Of a stretch of DNA of 64,000 nt, positions 53,016-61,461 are shown piece after piece. Numbering within the stretch: position 1 is the first letter of the stretch; every line of letters begins with the position of its first letter. The stretch lies in NCBI RefSeq assembly GCF_025144465.1, contig NZ_CP083553.1:1-64000 (forward strand). The letters are read 5' to 3'. The DNA comes from Leisingera sp. S132 (GTDB taxonomy: Bacteria; Pseudomonadota; Alphaproteobacteria; Rhodobacterales; Rhodobacteraceae). The notes under the pieces are model-generated. The model searched no databases. It saw only the letters and a list, made by a program, of their open reading frames with translations, and was not told the origin of the DNA. The translations under genes were made by a program, and so were the position numbers.

Positions 53016-54989
53016 TTGGCTCAGATGCAGATGGGCGCCCAGGGCATGCAATCCCTGCCGGCGCTGCTTCAACGCAATGCGGCGCAATTCGGGGATGCGC
53101 CGGCCTACCGGGAAAAGGAATTCGGCATTTGGCAATGCTGGACCTGGGCCGAGACGGCAAAGGAAATCGAGGCGCTGGCGCTGGGCCTTATCAACCTTGG
53201 CGTGAGAGAGGGCGATTTTGTCGCCATCATCGGCCGCAACCGCCCCTACCTGTACTGGTCGATGGTTGCCGCGCAGGCGGTGGGTGCCGTGCCGGTGCCG
53301 CTCTATCAGGACGCGGTAGCCGAGGAGATGGCCTATGTGCTGGGCCACTGCGGCGCGCGCTTTGTGATCGTTGGCGACCAGGAACAGGCCGACAAGGTGA
53401 TCGAGATCCAGGATCAGCTGCATCAGTTCGAGCATATGATCTACCTCGATCCCCGCGGCATGCGGAAATACGACCACACCCAGCTGCATCAATTCAGCCA
53501 TATCCAGGATCAGGGCCGCGCCGCCCATGACGAGCTGATCGGCGAGCTGCAGTCGCGCCAGGCCAAACTGGATTACGACAGCACCTGCGTGATGCTCTAT
53601 ACCTCCGGCACCACTGGCAAGCCCAAGGGTGTGGTGCTGTCGAACCGCAACGTGATCCAAAGCGCCAAGAATTCTTCAGAGTTCGATCATCTGACTCAAG
53701 GTGAAAACATCCTGTCCTACCTGCCGATGGCCTGGGTGGGCGATTTCATCTTCTCGATCGGCCAGGCCTACTGGTGCGGTTTCTGCGTGAACTGCCCGGA
53801 AAGCCAAGACACCATGATGACCGACCTGCGCGAAATCGGCCCGACCTATTTCTTTGCGCCGCCGCGGGTGTTCGAAGGCCAGCTGACCAATGTGATGATC
53901 CGGATGGAGGACGCAGGCGCCCTGAAACGCAAGATGTTCCACCACTTCCTGGCGCACGCCAAGAGAGTCGGCGGCGATATCCTGGATGGCCGCCCTGTGG
54001 GTCTGATGGACCGGCTGAAATACGCGCTGGGCAATGTGCTGGTCTACGGTCCGCTCAAGGACACGCTGGGCTATGGCCGTATTCGTGTGGGGTATACCGC
54101 TGGCGAAGCGATCGGGCCGGAGATCTTTGACTTTTACCGTTCGCTGGGCATCAACCTTAAACAGCTGTACGGCCAGACCGAGGCCACCGTTTTCATCACT
54201 GTGCAGCCGGATGGCGAGGTCCGCGCCGATACCGTTGGCGTGCCGGCCCCGGAGGTCGAGATCAAGATCGACGACAGCGGCGAGATCCACTACCGCTCGC
54301 CCGGCACCTTTGTTGAATACTTCAACAACCCGGAGTCCACCGCCTCAACCAAGGATGCTGAAGGCTGGGTGGCAACAGGCGATGCAGGCTTCTTCGAGGA
54401 AGGCTCCGGCCACCTTCGGATCATCGATCGCGCCAAAGACGTGGGCAAAATGGCCGACGGCAGCATGTTTGCGCCCAAATATGTGGAAAACAAGCTGAAG
54501 TTCTATCCGGACATCCTGGAAGCGGTGCTGTTCGGCAATGGCCGCGACCGCTGCGTTGCCTTCATCAACATTGATCTGACGGCGGTGGGTAACTGGGCCG
54601 AACGCAACAACATTGCCTATGCTTCTTACCAGGAGCTGGCAGGCCATCCGCAAGTTCTGGACTCCATCCGCTCGCATGTCTCTGCGGTGAACAAGTCTGT
54701 GGCCGAGGACCCGATGCTATCGGGCTGTCAGGTGCACCGCTTTGTGGTTCTGCACAAGGAACTGGATGCCGATGACGGTGAGATGACCCGCACCCGCAAG
54801 GTGCGCCGCCGTATCGTGGAAGAGAAGTTCGACGATATCATCACCGCGCTTTACGACGGCTCGGAAAAGGTCTCGACAGTGACGGAAGTGACCTATGAGG
54901 ACGGCCGCAAGGGTTCCATCAAGGCGACGCTGACCATTGTCGACGCGGACGTGAAACCGGGGGCGGTTCACAAGGTGGCCGCAGAATGA
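53016..54989 (+). CDS. Long-chain acyl-CoA synthetase-like AMP-dependent ligase
   Basis: An ANL-superfamily enzyme of 657 residues that adenylates a carboxylate and transfers it to CoA. The AMP motif is YTSGTTGKPKGVV (about 199-211); a second site is LKQLYGQTEATVF and the hinge is GDAGFFEEGSGHLRIIDRAKD. The size and domain layout resemble long-chain acyl-CoA synthetases. The start is TTG 53016 with GGAGG 8 nt upstream; ATG 53025 is too far from the RBS. It heads a liv-type transporter operon, so the imported compound is probably an acid activated to its CoA thioester. Confidence 0.9.
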   Translation: MAQMQMGAQGMQSLPALLQRNAAQFGDAPAYREKEFGIWQCWTWAETAKEIEALALGLINLGVREGDFVAIIGRNRPYLYWSMVAAQAVGAVPVPLYQDAVAEEMAYVLGHCGARFVIVGDQEQADKVIEIQDQLHQFEHMIYLDPRGMRKYDHTQLHQFSHIQDQGRAAHDELIGELQSRQAKLDYDSTCVMLYTSGTTGKPKGVVLSNRNVIQSAKNSSEFDHLTQGENILSYLPMAWVGDFIFSIGQAYWCGFCVNCPESQDTMMTDLREIGPTYFFAPPRVFEGQLTNVMIRMEDAGALKRKMFHHFLAHAKRVGGDILDGRPVGLMDRLKYALGNVLVYGPLKDTLGYGRIRVGYTAGEAIGPEIFDFYRSLGINLKQLYGQTEATVFITVQPDGEVRADTVGVPAPEVEIKIDDSGEIHYRSPGTFVEYFNNPESTASTKDAEGWVATGDAGFFEEGSGHLRIIDRAKDVGKMADGSMFAPKYVENKLKFYPDILEAVLFGNGRDRCVAFINIDLTAVGNWAERNNIAYASYQELAGHPQVLDSIRSHVSAVNKSVAEDPMLSGCQVHRFVVLHKELDADDGEMTRTRKVRRRIVEEKFDDIITALYDGSEKVSTVTEVTYEDGRKGSIKATLTIVDADVKPGAVHKVAAE

Positions 54990-55042
54990 TGCACGTTTCA
55001 CCGGAAAAATTCCTGCCCCGTGCCGGGCAGGCCGGGCCGCCG

Positions 55043-55228
55043 TCAGATCAGGTCGGGGTTGAGGCCGGGATTGTAGGCCGTGTTGACCACCTGCTGGATC
55101 TTAAAGTGGGAGCTGAACCCGTGAGTCTGCTCCATGATGGAGGCCAGGCTTTCGGATTGGCTGAGGCCCATCTGCTTGCATTCAAGTGCCATCTTCAGAA
55201 GGCAGGAATGCTCAAGTTCGCCGAACAT
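55043..55228 (-). CDS. Small protein of unknown function (61 aa)
   Basis: A 61-residue protein, mostly helical, with no signal or membrane helix: FGELEHSCLLKMALECKQM and an end of the form KIQQVVNTAYNPGLNPDLI. I do not recognise a family. Coding is supported by AAGGAG 9 nt before the ATG at 55228 and by a composition unlike a random antisense frame. It runs opposite to the liv operon, in the gap between the acyl-CoA ligase and livG. Confidence 0.65.
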   Translation of the reverse strand: MFGELEHSCLLKMALECKQMGLSQSESLASIMEQTHGFSSHFKIQQVVNTAYNPGLNPDLI

Positions 55229-55316
55229 AACGTCGATCTCCTTGCTGCTCGTTTTAAACAAGTATCGCATGGAAATCTTAAAATTTCTATGCGGCAAAAA
55301 TATGGAGGCCGTTGTT

Positions 55317-56135
55317 ATGCTTGACAATTCCTTAAGCTACGTGACGGAGGATGGCCGCACCATCGGCGGTGTGGTGATGGAGATGAAAAACATCACCCTG
55401 CGCTTTGGCGGTGTGGTGGCTATCCAGGATATCTCCTTTGACATCCGCGAGGGCGAGATCCGCGCGATCATCGGCCCCAATGGCGCCGGCAAGTCGTCGA
55501 TGCTGAACGTGATCTCCGGCTTTTATGTGCCGCAGGAAGGCGAGGTGTTGTTCCACGGCAAGAAACGCCCGCCGATGCGCCCCTATGAGGTGGCGCGCCA
55601 GGGCATCGCCCGCACCTTCCAGAATATCGCGCTGTTCGAAGGCATGAGCGTTCTGGACAACGTTATGACCGGTCGGCTCAACTATATGAAAACAGGCCTG
55701 TTTTCGCAGGCTCTGTGGAAGGGTAAGGCCGAGGCTGAAGAGACCGAGAACCGCGAGGTTGTGGAGCGGATCATCGACTTTCTGGAGATCCAGCACATCC
55801 GAAAAACCCCGGTGGCGCGCCTGCCCTATGGCCTGAAGAAACGGGTCGAGCTGGCGCGGGCGCTGGCGGCGGAACCGAAGCTGCTGCTGCTGGATGAACC
55901 GATGGCCGGCATGAACGTCGAGGAGAAAGAGGACATGTCCCGCTTCATTCTGGATGTGAACGACGAGTTTGGCACCACCATCGCCTTGATTGAACATGAC
56001 ATGGGCGTGGTGATGGACCTTAGCGACCGGGTCGTGGTCATGGACTACGGCAAGAAGATCGGTGACGGCACCCCCGATGAGGTGCGCAACAATCAGGATG
56101 TGATCGACGCCTACCTGGGGGTCAGCCATGACTGA
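55317..56135 (+). CDS. livG: Branched-chain-type ABC transporter ATPase (LivG-like)
   Basis: A cytoplasmic ATPase of 272 residues. Walker A GPNGAGKSS is at 53-61, the signature-like LPYGLKKRVELARAL near 178 and Walker B LLLLDEPMAG near 198. LivG-type proteins act with LivF on the LivHM channel. ATG 55317 is preferred because GGAGG lies 8 nt upstream; the frame is open further upstream but lacks homology. Its end overlaps a mini-ORF by 8 bp. Confidence 0.93.
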   Translation: MLDNSLSYVTEDGRTIGGVVMEMKNITLRFGGVVAIQDISFDIREGEIRAIIGPNGAGKSSMLNVISGFYVPQEGEVLFHGKKRPPMRPYEVARQGIARTFQNIALFEGMSVLDNVMTGRLNYMKTGLFSQALWKGKAEAEETENREVVERIIDFLEIQHIRKTPVARLPYGLKKRVELARALAAEPKLLLLDEPMAGMNVEEKEDMSRFILDVNDEFGTTIALIEHDMGVVMDLSDRVVVMDYGKKIGDGTPDEVRNNQDVIDAYLGVSHD

Positions 56136-56238
56136 GTTGCACCGCAGCAGCACCCGGCTCCGGCAGGGTGACACCCGTACACCCCCTGTGCACCCCTTGT
56201 GCACCGCCGCAGCGCAGAATTCCGAGGAGAGCCTGTAA
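56128..56238 (+). CDS. Bridging mini-ORF between livG and livH (36 aa)
   Basis: The ATG at 56128 lies inside the livG stop region, 8 bp overlapping, and the TAA at 56236-56238 overlaps the livH ATG by one base. The peptide has no recognisable motif. Its position suggests translational coupling or reinitiation rather than a folded protein. Low confidence that it makes a stable product. Confidence 0.3.
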   Translation: MTELHRSSTRLRQGDTRTPPVHPLCTAAAQNSEESL

Positions 56239-57224
56239 TGCCCGAACAACTCGTCTTTGCGATGGAAGTGACGCTGAACGGCCTGATGGCGGGCGTTCTC
56301 TATGCGCTGGTCGCGCTGGGGTTTGTCCTGATCTACAAGGCCTCCGGCATCTTCAACTATGCCCAGGGTGTCCTGGCGCTGTTTGCAGCGATGACGCTGG
56401 TGGGGATCATGCAGGGGCAGGTGCCGTTTTCGCATCTGATCAACGCGGTCTTTGGAGGCCATATCACCCACTTCGGATGGAATGTTCCGGGCGTCGTGGC
56501 AATCGCGCTGACGGTCGCGGTGATGGTGCTGCTGGCCTGGCTGGTGCAGGTGCTGGTGATGAAGCATCTGGTCGGGCAGGAGCCGATCATCCTGTTCATG
56601 GCCACCATTGGCCTGGCCTACTTCCTCGAAGGTGTCGCCGACCTGATGTGGGGTTCCGAGATCAAGACGCTGGACGTCGGTCTGCCGCAGGGGATCAACC
56701 TGTGGATCGACGAGACCACCTTTAACATCTTCGGCTACGGGTTCTTTATCGACAATCTGGATATCGTGGCGACCGTGATTGCAGCGCTTCTGGTGGCCGG
56801 CCTCGTGGCCTTCAGCCAGTACACCAAGCAGGGCCGGGCGATGCGCGCAGTGGCGGATGATCACCAGGCGGCGCTGTCGGTCGGCATCTCGCTGAACTTC
56901 ATCTGGGTTCTGGTGTGGTCGGTTGCGGGCTTCGTGGCGCTGGTCGCGGGCATCGTCTGGGGCACCAAGTCCGGCGTGCAGTTCTCGCTGTCGCTGATCG
57001 CGCTGAAAGCACTGCCGGTTCTTATGCTGGGCGGCTTCACCTCGATCCCCGGCGCGATTGTCGGCGGGCTGATCATCGGTGTAGGCGAAAAGCTGTTCGA
57101 ATTCGCAGTCGGCCCGCTGGTGGGCGGCGCAACCGAGAACTGGTTTGCCTATGTGCTGGCGCTCTTGTTCCTGGTGTTCCGTCCGCAGGGGCTGTTCGGG
57201 GAGAAGATCATTGAACGGGTCTGA
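56238..57224 (+). CDS. livH: Branched-chain-type ABC permease (LivH-like)
   Basis: An inner-membrane permease of 328 residues with about eight hydrophobic helices. Typical LivH features include NGLMAGVLYALVALGFVLIYKASG near the start and the EAA-like region of MRAVADDHQAALSVGI. GAGGAGA lies 7 nt before ATG 56238. It forms the channel with LivM. The SHOCT gene that follows runs in the opposite direction. Confidence 0.93.
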   Translation: MPEQLVFAMEVTLNGLMAGVLYALVALGFVLIYKASGIFNYAQGVLALFAAMTLVGIMQGQVPFSHLINAVFGGHITHFGWNVPGVVAIALTVAVMVLLAWLVQVLVMKHLVGQEPIILFMATIGLAYFLEGVADLMWGSEIKTLDVGLPQGINLWIDETTFNIFGYGFFIDNLDIVATVIAALLVAGLVAFSQYTKQGRAMRAVADDHQAALSVGISLNFIWVLVWSVAGFVALVAGIVWGTKSGVQFSLSLIALKALPVLMLGGFTSIPGAIVGGLIIGVGEKLFEFAVGPLVGGATENWFAYVLALLFLVFRPQGLFGEKIIERV

Positions 57225-57251
57225 GGCTCATATGATCTGTACCCGGACTGT

Positions 57252-57593
57252 TCAGCCCTCAAGCTTGCGGAAGGCGGCGATGACGATGGCGGCGCAGACC
57301 GTGGCGACCAGGGTGAAGGCGATGGTGATGTTGCCGATCAGCTGCCCGGCCACAAAGGTCAGCAGCGCGGCCATCAAGAGCCCGATCAGCACCGTCCCCC
57401 AAGGGCCGGGACCGGTACTGGCAGCCTGCCGCCGCGGCGGTTCGAACTCAAAGGGCGGCAGAACGGTTGCGTCTTCCACCGTTTCCAGCAGCCGGCCCTT
57501 GGCCTTCGCAAAGTCTGCCTCGGATATGTCGCCCTTCTTCCGCGCGGCCTCCAGCCGCCGGATTTCCTCGAAAATCACGGTCATTGGTTCCAC
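57252..57593 (-). CDS. SHOCT domain membrane protein, inverted within the liv operon
   Basis: A 113-residue protein. An N-terminal SHOCT motif (RRLEAARKKGDISEADFAKAK, about 12-32) is followed by two hydrophobic helices (about 66-85 and 88-108). SHOCT modules often sit on small membrane proteins, but their function is unknown. It is encoded on the minus strand between livH and a plus-strand small membrane protein gene, so it lies antisense inside the liv transcription unit. Starts at 57593 and 57584 are both possible. Confidence 0.75.
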   Translation of the reverse strand: MEPMTVIFEEIRRLEAARKKGDISEADFAKAKGRLLETVEDATVLPPFEFEPPRRQAASTGPGPWGTVLIGLLMAALLTFVAGQLIGNITIAFTLVATVCAAIVIAAFRKLEG

Positions 57594-57686
57594 TCACTCT
57601 ACCCGCGAACAGGGTTCCACAAAGAAGTGGGCAAAATGTGTCCAAGCCGGGAAATCTGACAAAATGGTTAATGCCGGGGGTGCGGC

Positions 57687-57950
57687 ATGACCAAGCTGAT
57701 CGCCGTGATCAACGTCATTGCCTGGGCCGGTTTCTGGGCCTTTGGCTACCTGGCGCTGTCGGCGGAAAGCTACAGCGAAACCCAGGTGGTGACTGCGGCG
57801 CTCTTGGCCTCGGCCGGGCTGATCACCGGCATCATCGCCTATTTGCGGCTGGTGCGCGGCAGCGAGCGCAGCGGCTATGCCAAACCGTCGAACCGGATGA
57901 CGCGCGACCAGCGCGACGCGGCGCAGGCCCAGTGGGGGCAGATCGAATGA
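57687..57950 (+). CDS. Small two-helix membrane protein
   Basis: An 87-residue protein with two hydrophobic helices (about 3-25 and 33-55) and a charged tail (RMTRDQRDAAQAQWGQIE). I recognise no family. It lies in the liv operon between livH and livM, and its stop overlaps the next mini-ORF by 4 bp (ATGA). It may be an accessory of the transporter, but this is inference from position. Confidence 0.7.
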   Translation: MTKLIAVINVIAWAGFWAFGYLALSAESYSETQVVTAALLASAGLITGIIAYLRLVRGSERSGYAKPSNRMTRDQRDAAQAQWGQIE

Positions 57951-58021
57951 GCACCGCAGCAACCAGCAACAGCATCCGCGCAGGCAAGAGTGCCAACGCG
58001 CAACAGAAAGGGAGCATCTGA
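57947..58021 (+). CDS. Bridging mini-ORF before livM (24 aa)
   Basis: It begins in a 4-bp ATGA overlap with the preceding membrane protein gene and ends 3 bp before the livM ATG. The peptide is short, Ser/Ala/Lys-rich and unrecognised. It may only couple translation to livM. Low confidence as a real product. Confidence 0.3.
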   Translation: MSTAATSNSIRAGKSANAQQKGSI

Positions 58022-58024
58022 GAC

Positions 58025-59101
58025 ATGTTCTACCGTGAAGCCGGGGATTTCAAAGTCTCCTATGCCGATGACAGCCAGACGTTTCCGATCAAGTTCGACC
58101 GCTACCGCTATTACGCGGTGCTGGCGGTGGCCTTTGGCCTCATCCCCTTCCTGATCAATGATTACTGGGCCAATGCGATCCTGCTGCCGTTCCTGATCTA
58201 TTCGATTGCGGCAATCGGTCTGAACATCCTGGTCGGCTATTGCGGGCAGGTCAGCCTTGGCACCGGCGGGTTCATGGCGGTGGGCGCCTATGCCTGCTAC
58301 AAGCTGATGACCGCCTTCCCGGAGGTCAGCATGTTCATTCATGTGATCCTGGCGGGCGGCATCACCGCGTTGGTCTGTGTGCTGTTCGGCCTGCCGTCCT
58401 TGCGCATCAAGGGGTTCTACCTGGCGGTGGCGACGCTGGCGGCGCAGTTCTTTCTGGTGTGGCTGTTCAACCGGGTGCCGTGGTTTTACAACTATTCCGC
58501 CTCGGGCCAGATCAACGCGCCCGAGCGCGACACCTTTGGCATCATCATCACTGGCCCCAATGCGCCGGCCTGGGCCACCTATCTGTTCTGCCTGATTTTC
58601 CTGGCTGTTTGCGCGCTGATTGCCCGCAACCTGACCCGCGGCACCGTGGGCCGGACCTGGATGGCGATCCGCGACATGGACATTGCCGCCGAGATCATCG
58701 GGGTGAACCCGCTGAAGGCGAAACTGACGGCCTTTGCGGTCTCCGGCTTCTTCATCGGCATCTCCGGCGCGCTGTTCTTTGCGGTCTATCTGGGCGCGGT
58801 CGAGGTTGGCGAGGCCTTTGGCATCCAGAAATCGTTCCTGGTGCTGTTCATGGTGATCCTGGGCGGGCTTGGGTCTATTTTCGGCTCCTTTGCCGGCGCC
58901 GCCTTCCTGGTGCTGCTGCCGGTGGTGCTGAAGGTGGTGGGCGTCGATCTGATGGGCTGGCCCACCGACATCGTGGCGCATTTCCAGCTGGTGATCGTGG
59001 GGGCACTGATCATCGTCTTCCTGATCGCGGAACCGCACGGCATGGCGCAGCTGTGGCGCGTCGCCAAGGAGAAACTGAGACTGTGGCCGTTCCCGCACTG
59101 A
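58025..59101 (+). CDS. livM: Branched-chain-type ABC permease (LivM-like)
   Basis: A permease of 358 residues with about ten hydrophobic helices. The SIAAIGLNILVGYCGQVSLGTGGFMAVGAY region and the cytoplasmic RTWMAIRDMDIAAEIIGVNPLKAK loop are typical of LivM. It pairs with LivH. The likely RBS, GGGAG, lies inside the preceding mini-ORF. The substrate-binding protein gene follows after 92 bp. Confidence 0.93.
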   Translation: MFYREAGDFKVSYADDSQTFPIKFDRYRYYAVLAVAFGLIPFLINDYWANAILLPFLIYSIAAIGLNILVGYCGQVSLGTGGFMAVGAYACYKLMTAFPEVSMFIHVILAGGITALVCVLFGLPSLRIKGFYLAVATLAAQFFLVWLFNRVPWFYNYSASGQINAPERDTFGIIITGPNAPAWATYLFCLIFLAVCALIARNLTRGTVGRTWMAIRDMDIAAEIIGVNPLKAKLTAFAVSGFFIGISGALFFAVYLGAVEVGEAFGIQKSFLVLFMVILGGLGSIFGSFAGAAFLVLLPVVLKVVGVDLMGWPTDIVAHFQLVIVGALIIVFLIAEPHGMAQLWRVAKEKLRLWPFPH

Positions 59102-59193
59102 CGCGGGAGGCCTCGAGAGCTGGCGGGGAGAAAAGCAAGACCACCCCCGTTTTTGGAAACCATCGGATAAGACCAAAGGGAGGATTTAAGCCG

Positions 59194-60477
59194 ATGAAAA
59201 AGACACTGACCACACTGGCGCTGGGCGCCGCGATGGCAGCCGGTCCGGCAATGGCGGACCTGGTGTTCCCGGACCTCAGCTACCGGACCGGGCCTTATGC
59301 AGCGGGCGGCATCCCGTTCTCGGACGGCTACAACGACTATTTCACCCTGCTGAACGAGCGTGACGGCGGCATCGGCGGCGTCAAGGCCAAGGTGGTGGAA
59401 TGCGAGACCGGCTATAACACCGAGAAGGGTGTGGAATGCTACGAGTCCACCAAGGGCCAGGGCGCGCTGATCTATCAGCCGCTGTCCACCGGCATCACCT
59501 ATCAGCTTATCCCCAAGGTGACCGCGGACAACATCCCGCTGCACACCATGGGTTACGGCCGCACCTCGGCCGCGAACGGCGAAGTGTTCAGCCATGTGTT
59601 CAACTATCCGGCCAACTACTGGAACGGCGCTTCGGGCGTGGTGAACTATCTGCTGGAATCCAATGGCGGCGACATCAGCGGCAAGAAGATTGCGCTGGTT
59701 TACCACAACTCCGCCTATGGCAAGGAGCCGATCCGCACCCTGGAGGAACTCAGCAAGAAGCACGGCTTTGAGCTGGTTGCCCTGCCGGTGGACCACCCGG
59801 GCCAGGAGCAGAAATCGCAATGGCTGCAGATCCGCCGCGACCGTCCCGACTATGTCGTGATGTGGGGCTGGGGCGTGATGAACCAGGTGGCGATCCAGGA
59901 AGCCGCCAACATCCGCTTCCCGATGGAGAATTTCATCGGCGTGTGGTGGTCCGGTGCCGAGCATGACGTGATGCCGGCGGGCGACAAGGCCGATGGCTAC
60001 AAGGCGGTGACCTTCCACAACGTAGGCCGCGACTTCCCGGTGTTTGACGACATCCAGAAATATGTCGTCGATGCGGGCAAGGCCGCAGGTGCCGGCGATC
60101 AGGTTGGCAACGTGCTTTATAACCGCGGCATGTACGCAGCGATGCTGGCAGCCGAAGCCGCCAAGACCGCGCAGGAAATCCACGGCACCGCGGAAATCAC
60201 TCCGGCGATGATGCGCGACGGCATGGAAGCGCTGGTGATCGACGAAGCCAAGATGGCAGCGCTGGGGATGCCGAACTTCGGCCCGAGCTTCAATGTCTCA
60301 TGCGAAAATCACGGCGGCCCTGGCCTGGTTGGCGTGACCCAGTGGGATGCGGAGAGCAAGACCTGGTCGCTGATTTCGGACTTCAAACCGTCCGATACCG
60401 AGGTGATCGGAAAGCTGATCGAAGAGGACTCGGCGGCCTACGCGTCCGAGAACAACATCGAGCCCGGCTGCAAGTAA
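59194..60477 (+). CDS. Periplasmic substrate-binding protein of the liv-type transporter
   Basis: A 427-residue periplasmic protein with a signal peptide MKKTLTTLALGAAMAAGPAMA cut after residue 21. The Venus-flytrap domain of the branched-chain amino acid-binding type is recognisable (GVKAKVVECETGYNTEKGVECYE, then GKKIALVYHNSAYGKEPIRTLEEL). It sets transporter specificity, but the ligand is not known; flanking acyl-CoA ligases suggest a carboxylic acid. GGGAGG 10 nt upstream fixes ATG 59194. Hairpins follow at 60520-60575. Confidence 0.93.
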   Translation: MKKTLTTLALGAAMAAGPAMADLVFPDLSYRTGPYAAGGIPFSDGYNDYFTLLNERDGGIGGVKAKVVECETGYNTEKGVECYESTKGQGALIYQPLSTGITYQLIPKVTADNIPLHTMGYGRTSAANGEVFSHVFNYPANYWNGASGVVNYLLESNGGDISGKKIALVYHNSAYGKEPIRTLEELSKKHGFELVALPVDHPGQEQKSQWLQIRRDRPDYVVMWGWGVMNQVAIQEAANIRFPMENFIGVWWSGAEHDVMPAGDKADGYKAVTFHNVGRDFPVFDDIQKYVVDAGKAAGAGDQVGNVLYNRGMYAAMLAAEAAKTAQEIHGTAEITPAMMRDGMEALVIDEAKMAALGMPNFGPSFNVSCENHGGPGLVGVTQWDAESKTWSLISDFKPSDTEVIGKLIEEDSAAYASENNIEPGCK

Positions 60478-60519
60478 TGGGCTCCCGCCGGCCTTGCCTT
60501 GGCGGGGCCGGACGCAACC

Positions 60520-60575
60520 GGTGCGGCGGGGAGCCGCCGCACCATGCAAACAGGGTCCCGGGTAAGAACCGGGAC
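60520..60575 (+). promoter_or_regulatory. Intercistronic hairpins between the binding protein gene and livF
   Basis: The stem GGTGCGGCGG-GGAG-CCGCCGCACC (60520-60543, perfect) is followed by GTCCCGG and CCGGGAC with a 7-nt loop (60555-60575). No T-run follows. Such hairpins after binding-protein genes often stabilise the upstream mRNA, giving excess binding protein relative to the ATPase. This role is inference. Confidence 0.5.
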
Positions 60576-60595
60576 AGGTATGAGGACACGCTTTG

Positions 60596-61444
60596 ATGCT
60601 GGATGCAGCGAACACCGCCGCCGAAACTTCCGATGTGCAGGCCGAGGCCCTGCTGGAGGTCAACAATATCGAGGTGATCTACAATCACGTGATCCTCGTT
60701 CTGAAGGGCGTGAGCCTGAATGTGCCCAAGGGCGGCATCACGGCGCTGTTAGGCGGCAACGGGGCTGGCAAGACCACCACGCTGAAGGCGATCTCGAACC
60801 TGCTGCATTCCGAACGCGGCGAAGTGACCAAAGGGTCGATCAAGTACCGCGGCGCGCATGTGCATGAGCAGGACCCTGCGGAGCTGGTGAAGAAGGGCGT
60901 GATCCAGGTGATGGAAGGCCGCCATTGCTTTGAACACCTGACGGTGGAGGAAAACCTGCTGACCGGTGCCTATACCCGCCGCGACAGCGGTGCGGACATC
61001 CAGAAAGATCTGGAGATGGTGTACCATTACTTCCCGCGCCTGAAGGAGCGCCGCAAGAGCCAGGCCGGCTATACCTCGGGCGGTGAGCAGCAGATGGTGG
61101 CGATGGGCCGCGCGCTGATGTCGCGGCCGGAGACGATCCTGCTGGACGAGCCGTCGATGGGGCTGGCGCCGCAGCTGGTGGAGCAGATTTTCGAGATCGT
61201 GAAGTCGATCAACGAACAGGAGGGGGTGACCTTCCTGCTGGCGGAGCAAAATACCAACGTCGCCCTGCGCTATGCCCATTACGGATACATCCTGGAATCC
61301 GGCCGGGTGGTGATGGACGGGCCGGCAGCGGACCTGCGCGAGAATCCGGACGTGAAGGAATTCTACCTCGGCATGTCGGATGAAGGGCGTAAGAGCTTCC
61401 GCGACGTACGGTCCTACCGTCGCCGCAAGAGGTGGCTGAGCTGA
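60596..61444 (+). CDS. livF: Branched-chain-type ABC transporter ATPase (LivF-like)
   Basis: An ATPase of 282 residues. Walker A GGNGAGKTT is at 53-61, the signature TSGGEQQMVAMGRALM near 161 and Walker B ILLDEPSMGLAPQLVEQIF follows. The C-terminal tail is lengthened by a basic stretch (VRSYRRRKRW). ATG 60596 is chosen; a TTG just before adds one residue. Near the end it overlaps the ligase region, and the next gene's RBS lies within 10 bp of its stop. Confidence 0.92.
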   Translation: MLDAANTAAETSDVQAEALLEVNNIEVIYNHVILVLKGVSLNVPKGGITALLGGNGAGKTTTLKAISNLLHSERGEVTKGSIKYRGAHVHEQDPAELVKKGVIQVMEGRHCFEHLTVEENLLTGAYTRRDSGADIQKDLEMVYHYFPRLKERRKSQAGYTSGGEQQMVAMGRALMSRPETILLDEPSMGLAPQLVEQIFEIVKSINEQEGVTFLLAEQNTNVALRYAHYGYILESGRVVMDGPAADLRENPDVKEFYLGMSDEGRKSFRDVRSYRRRKRWLS

Positions 61445-61461
61445 TGCGGGGAGATGACGTG

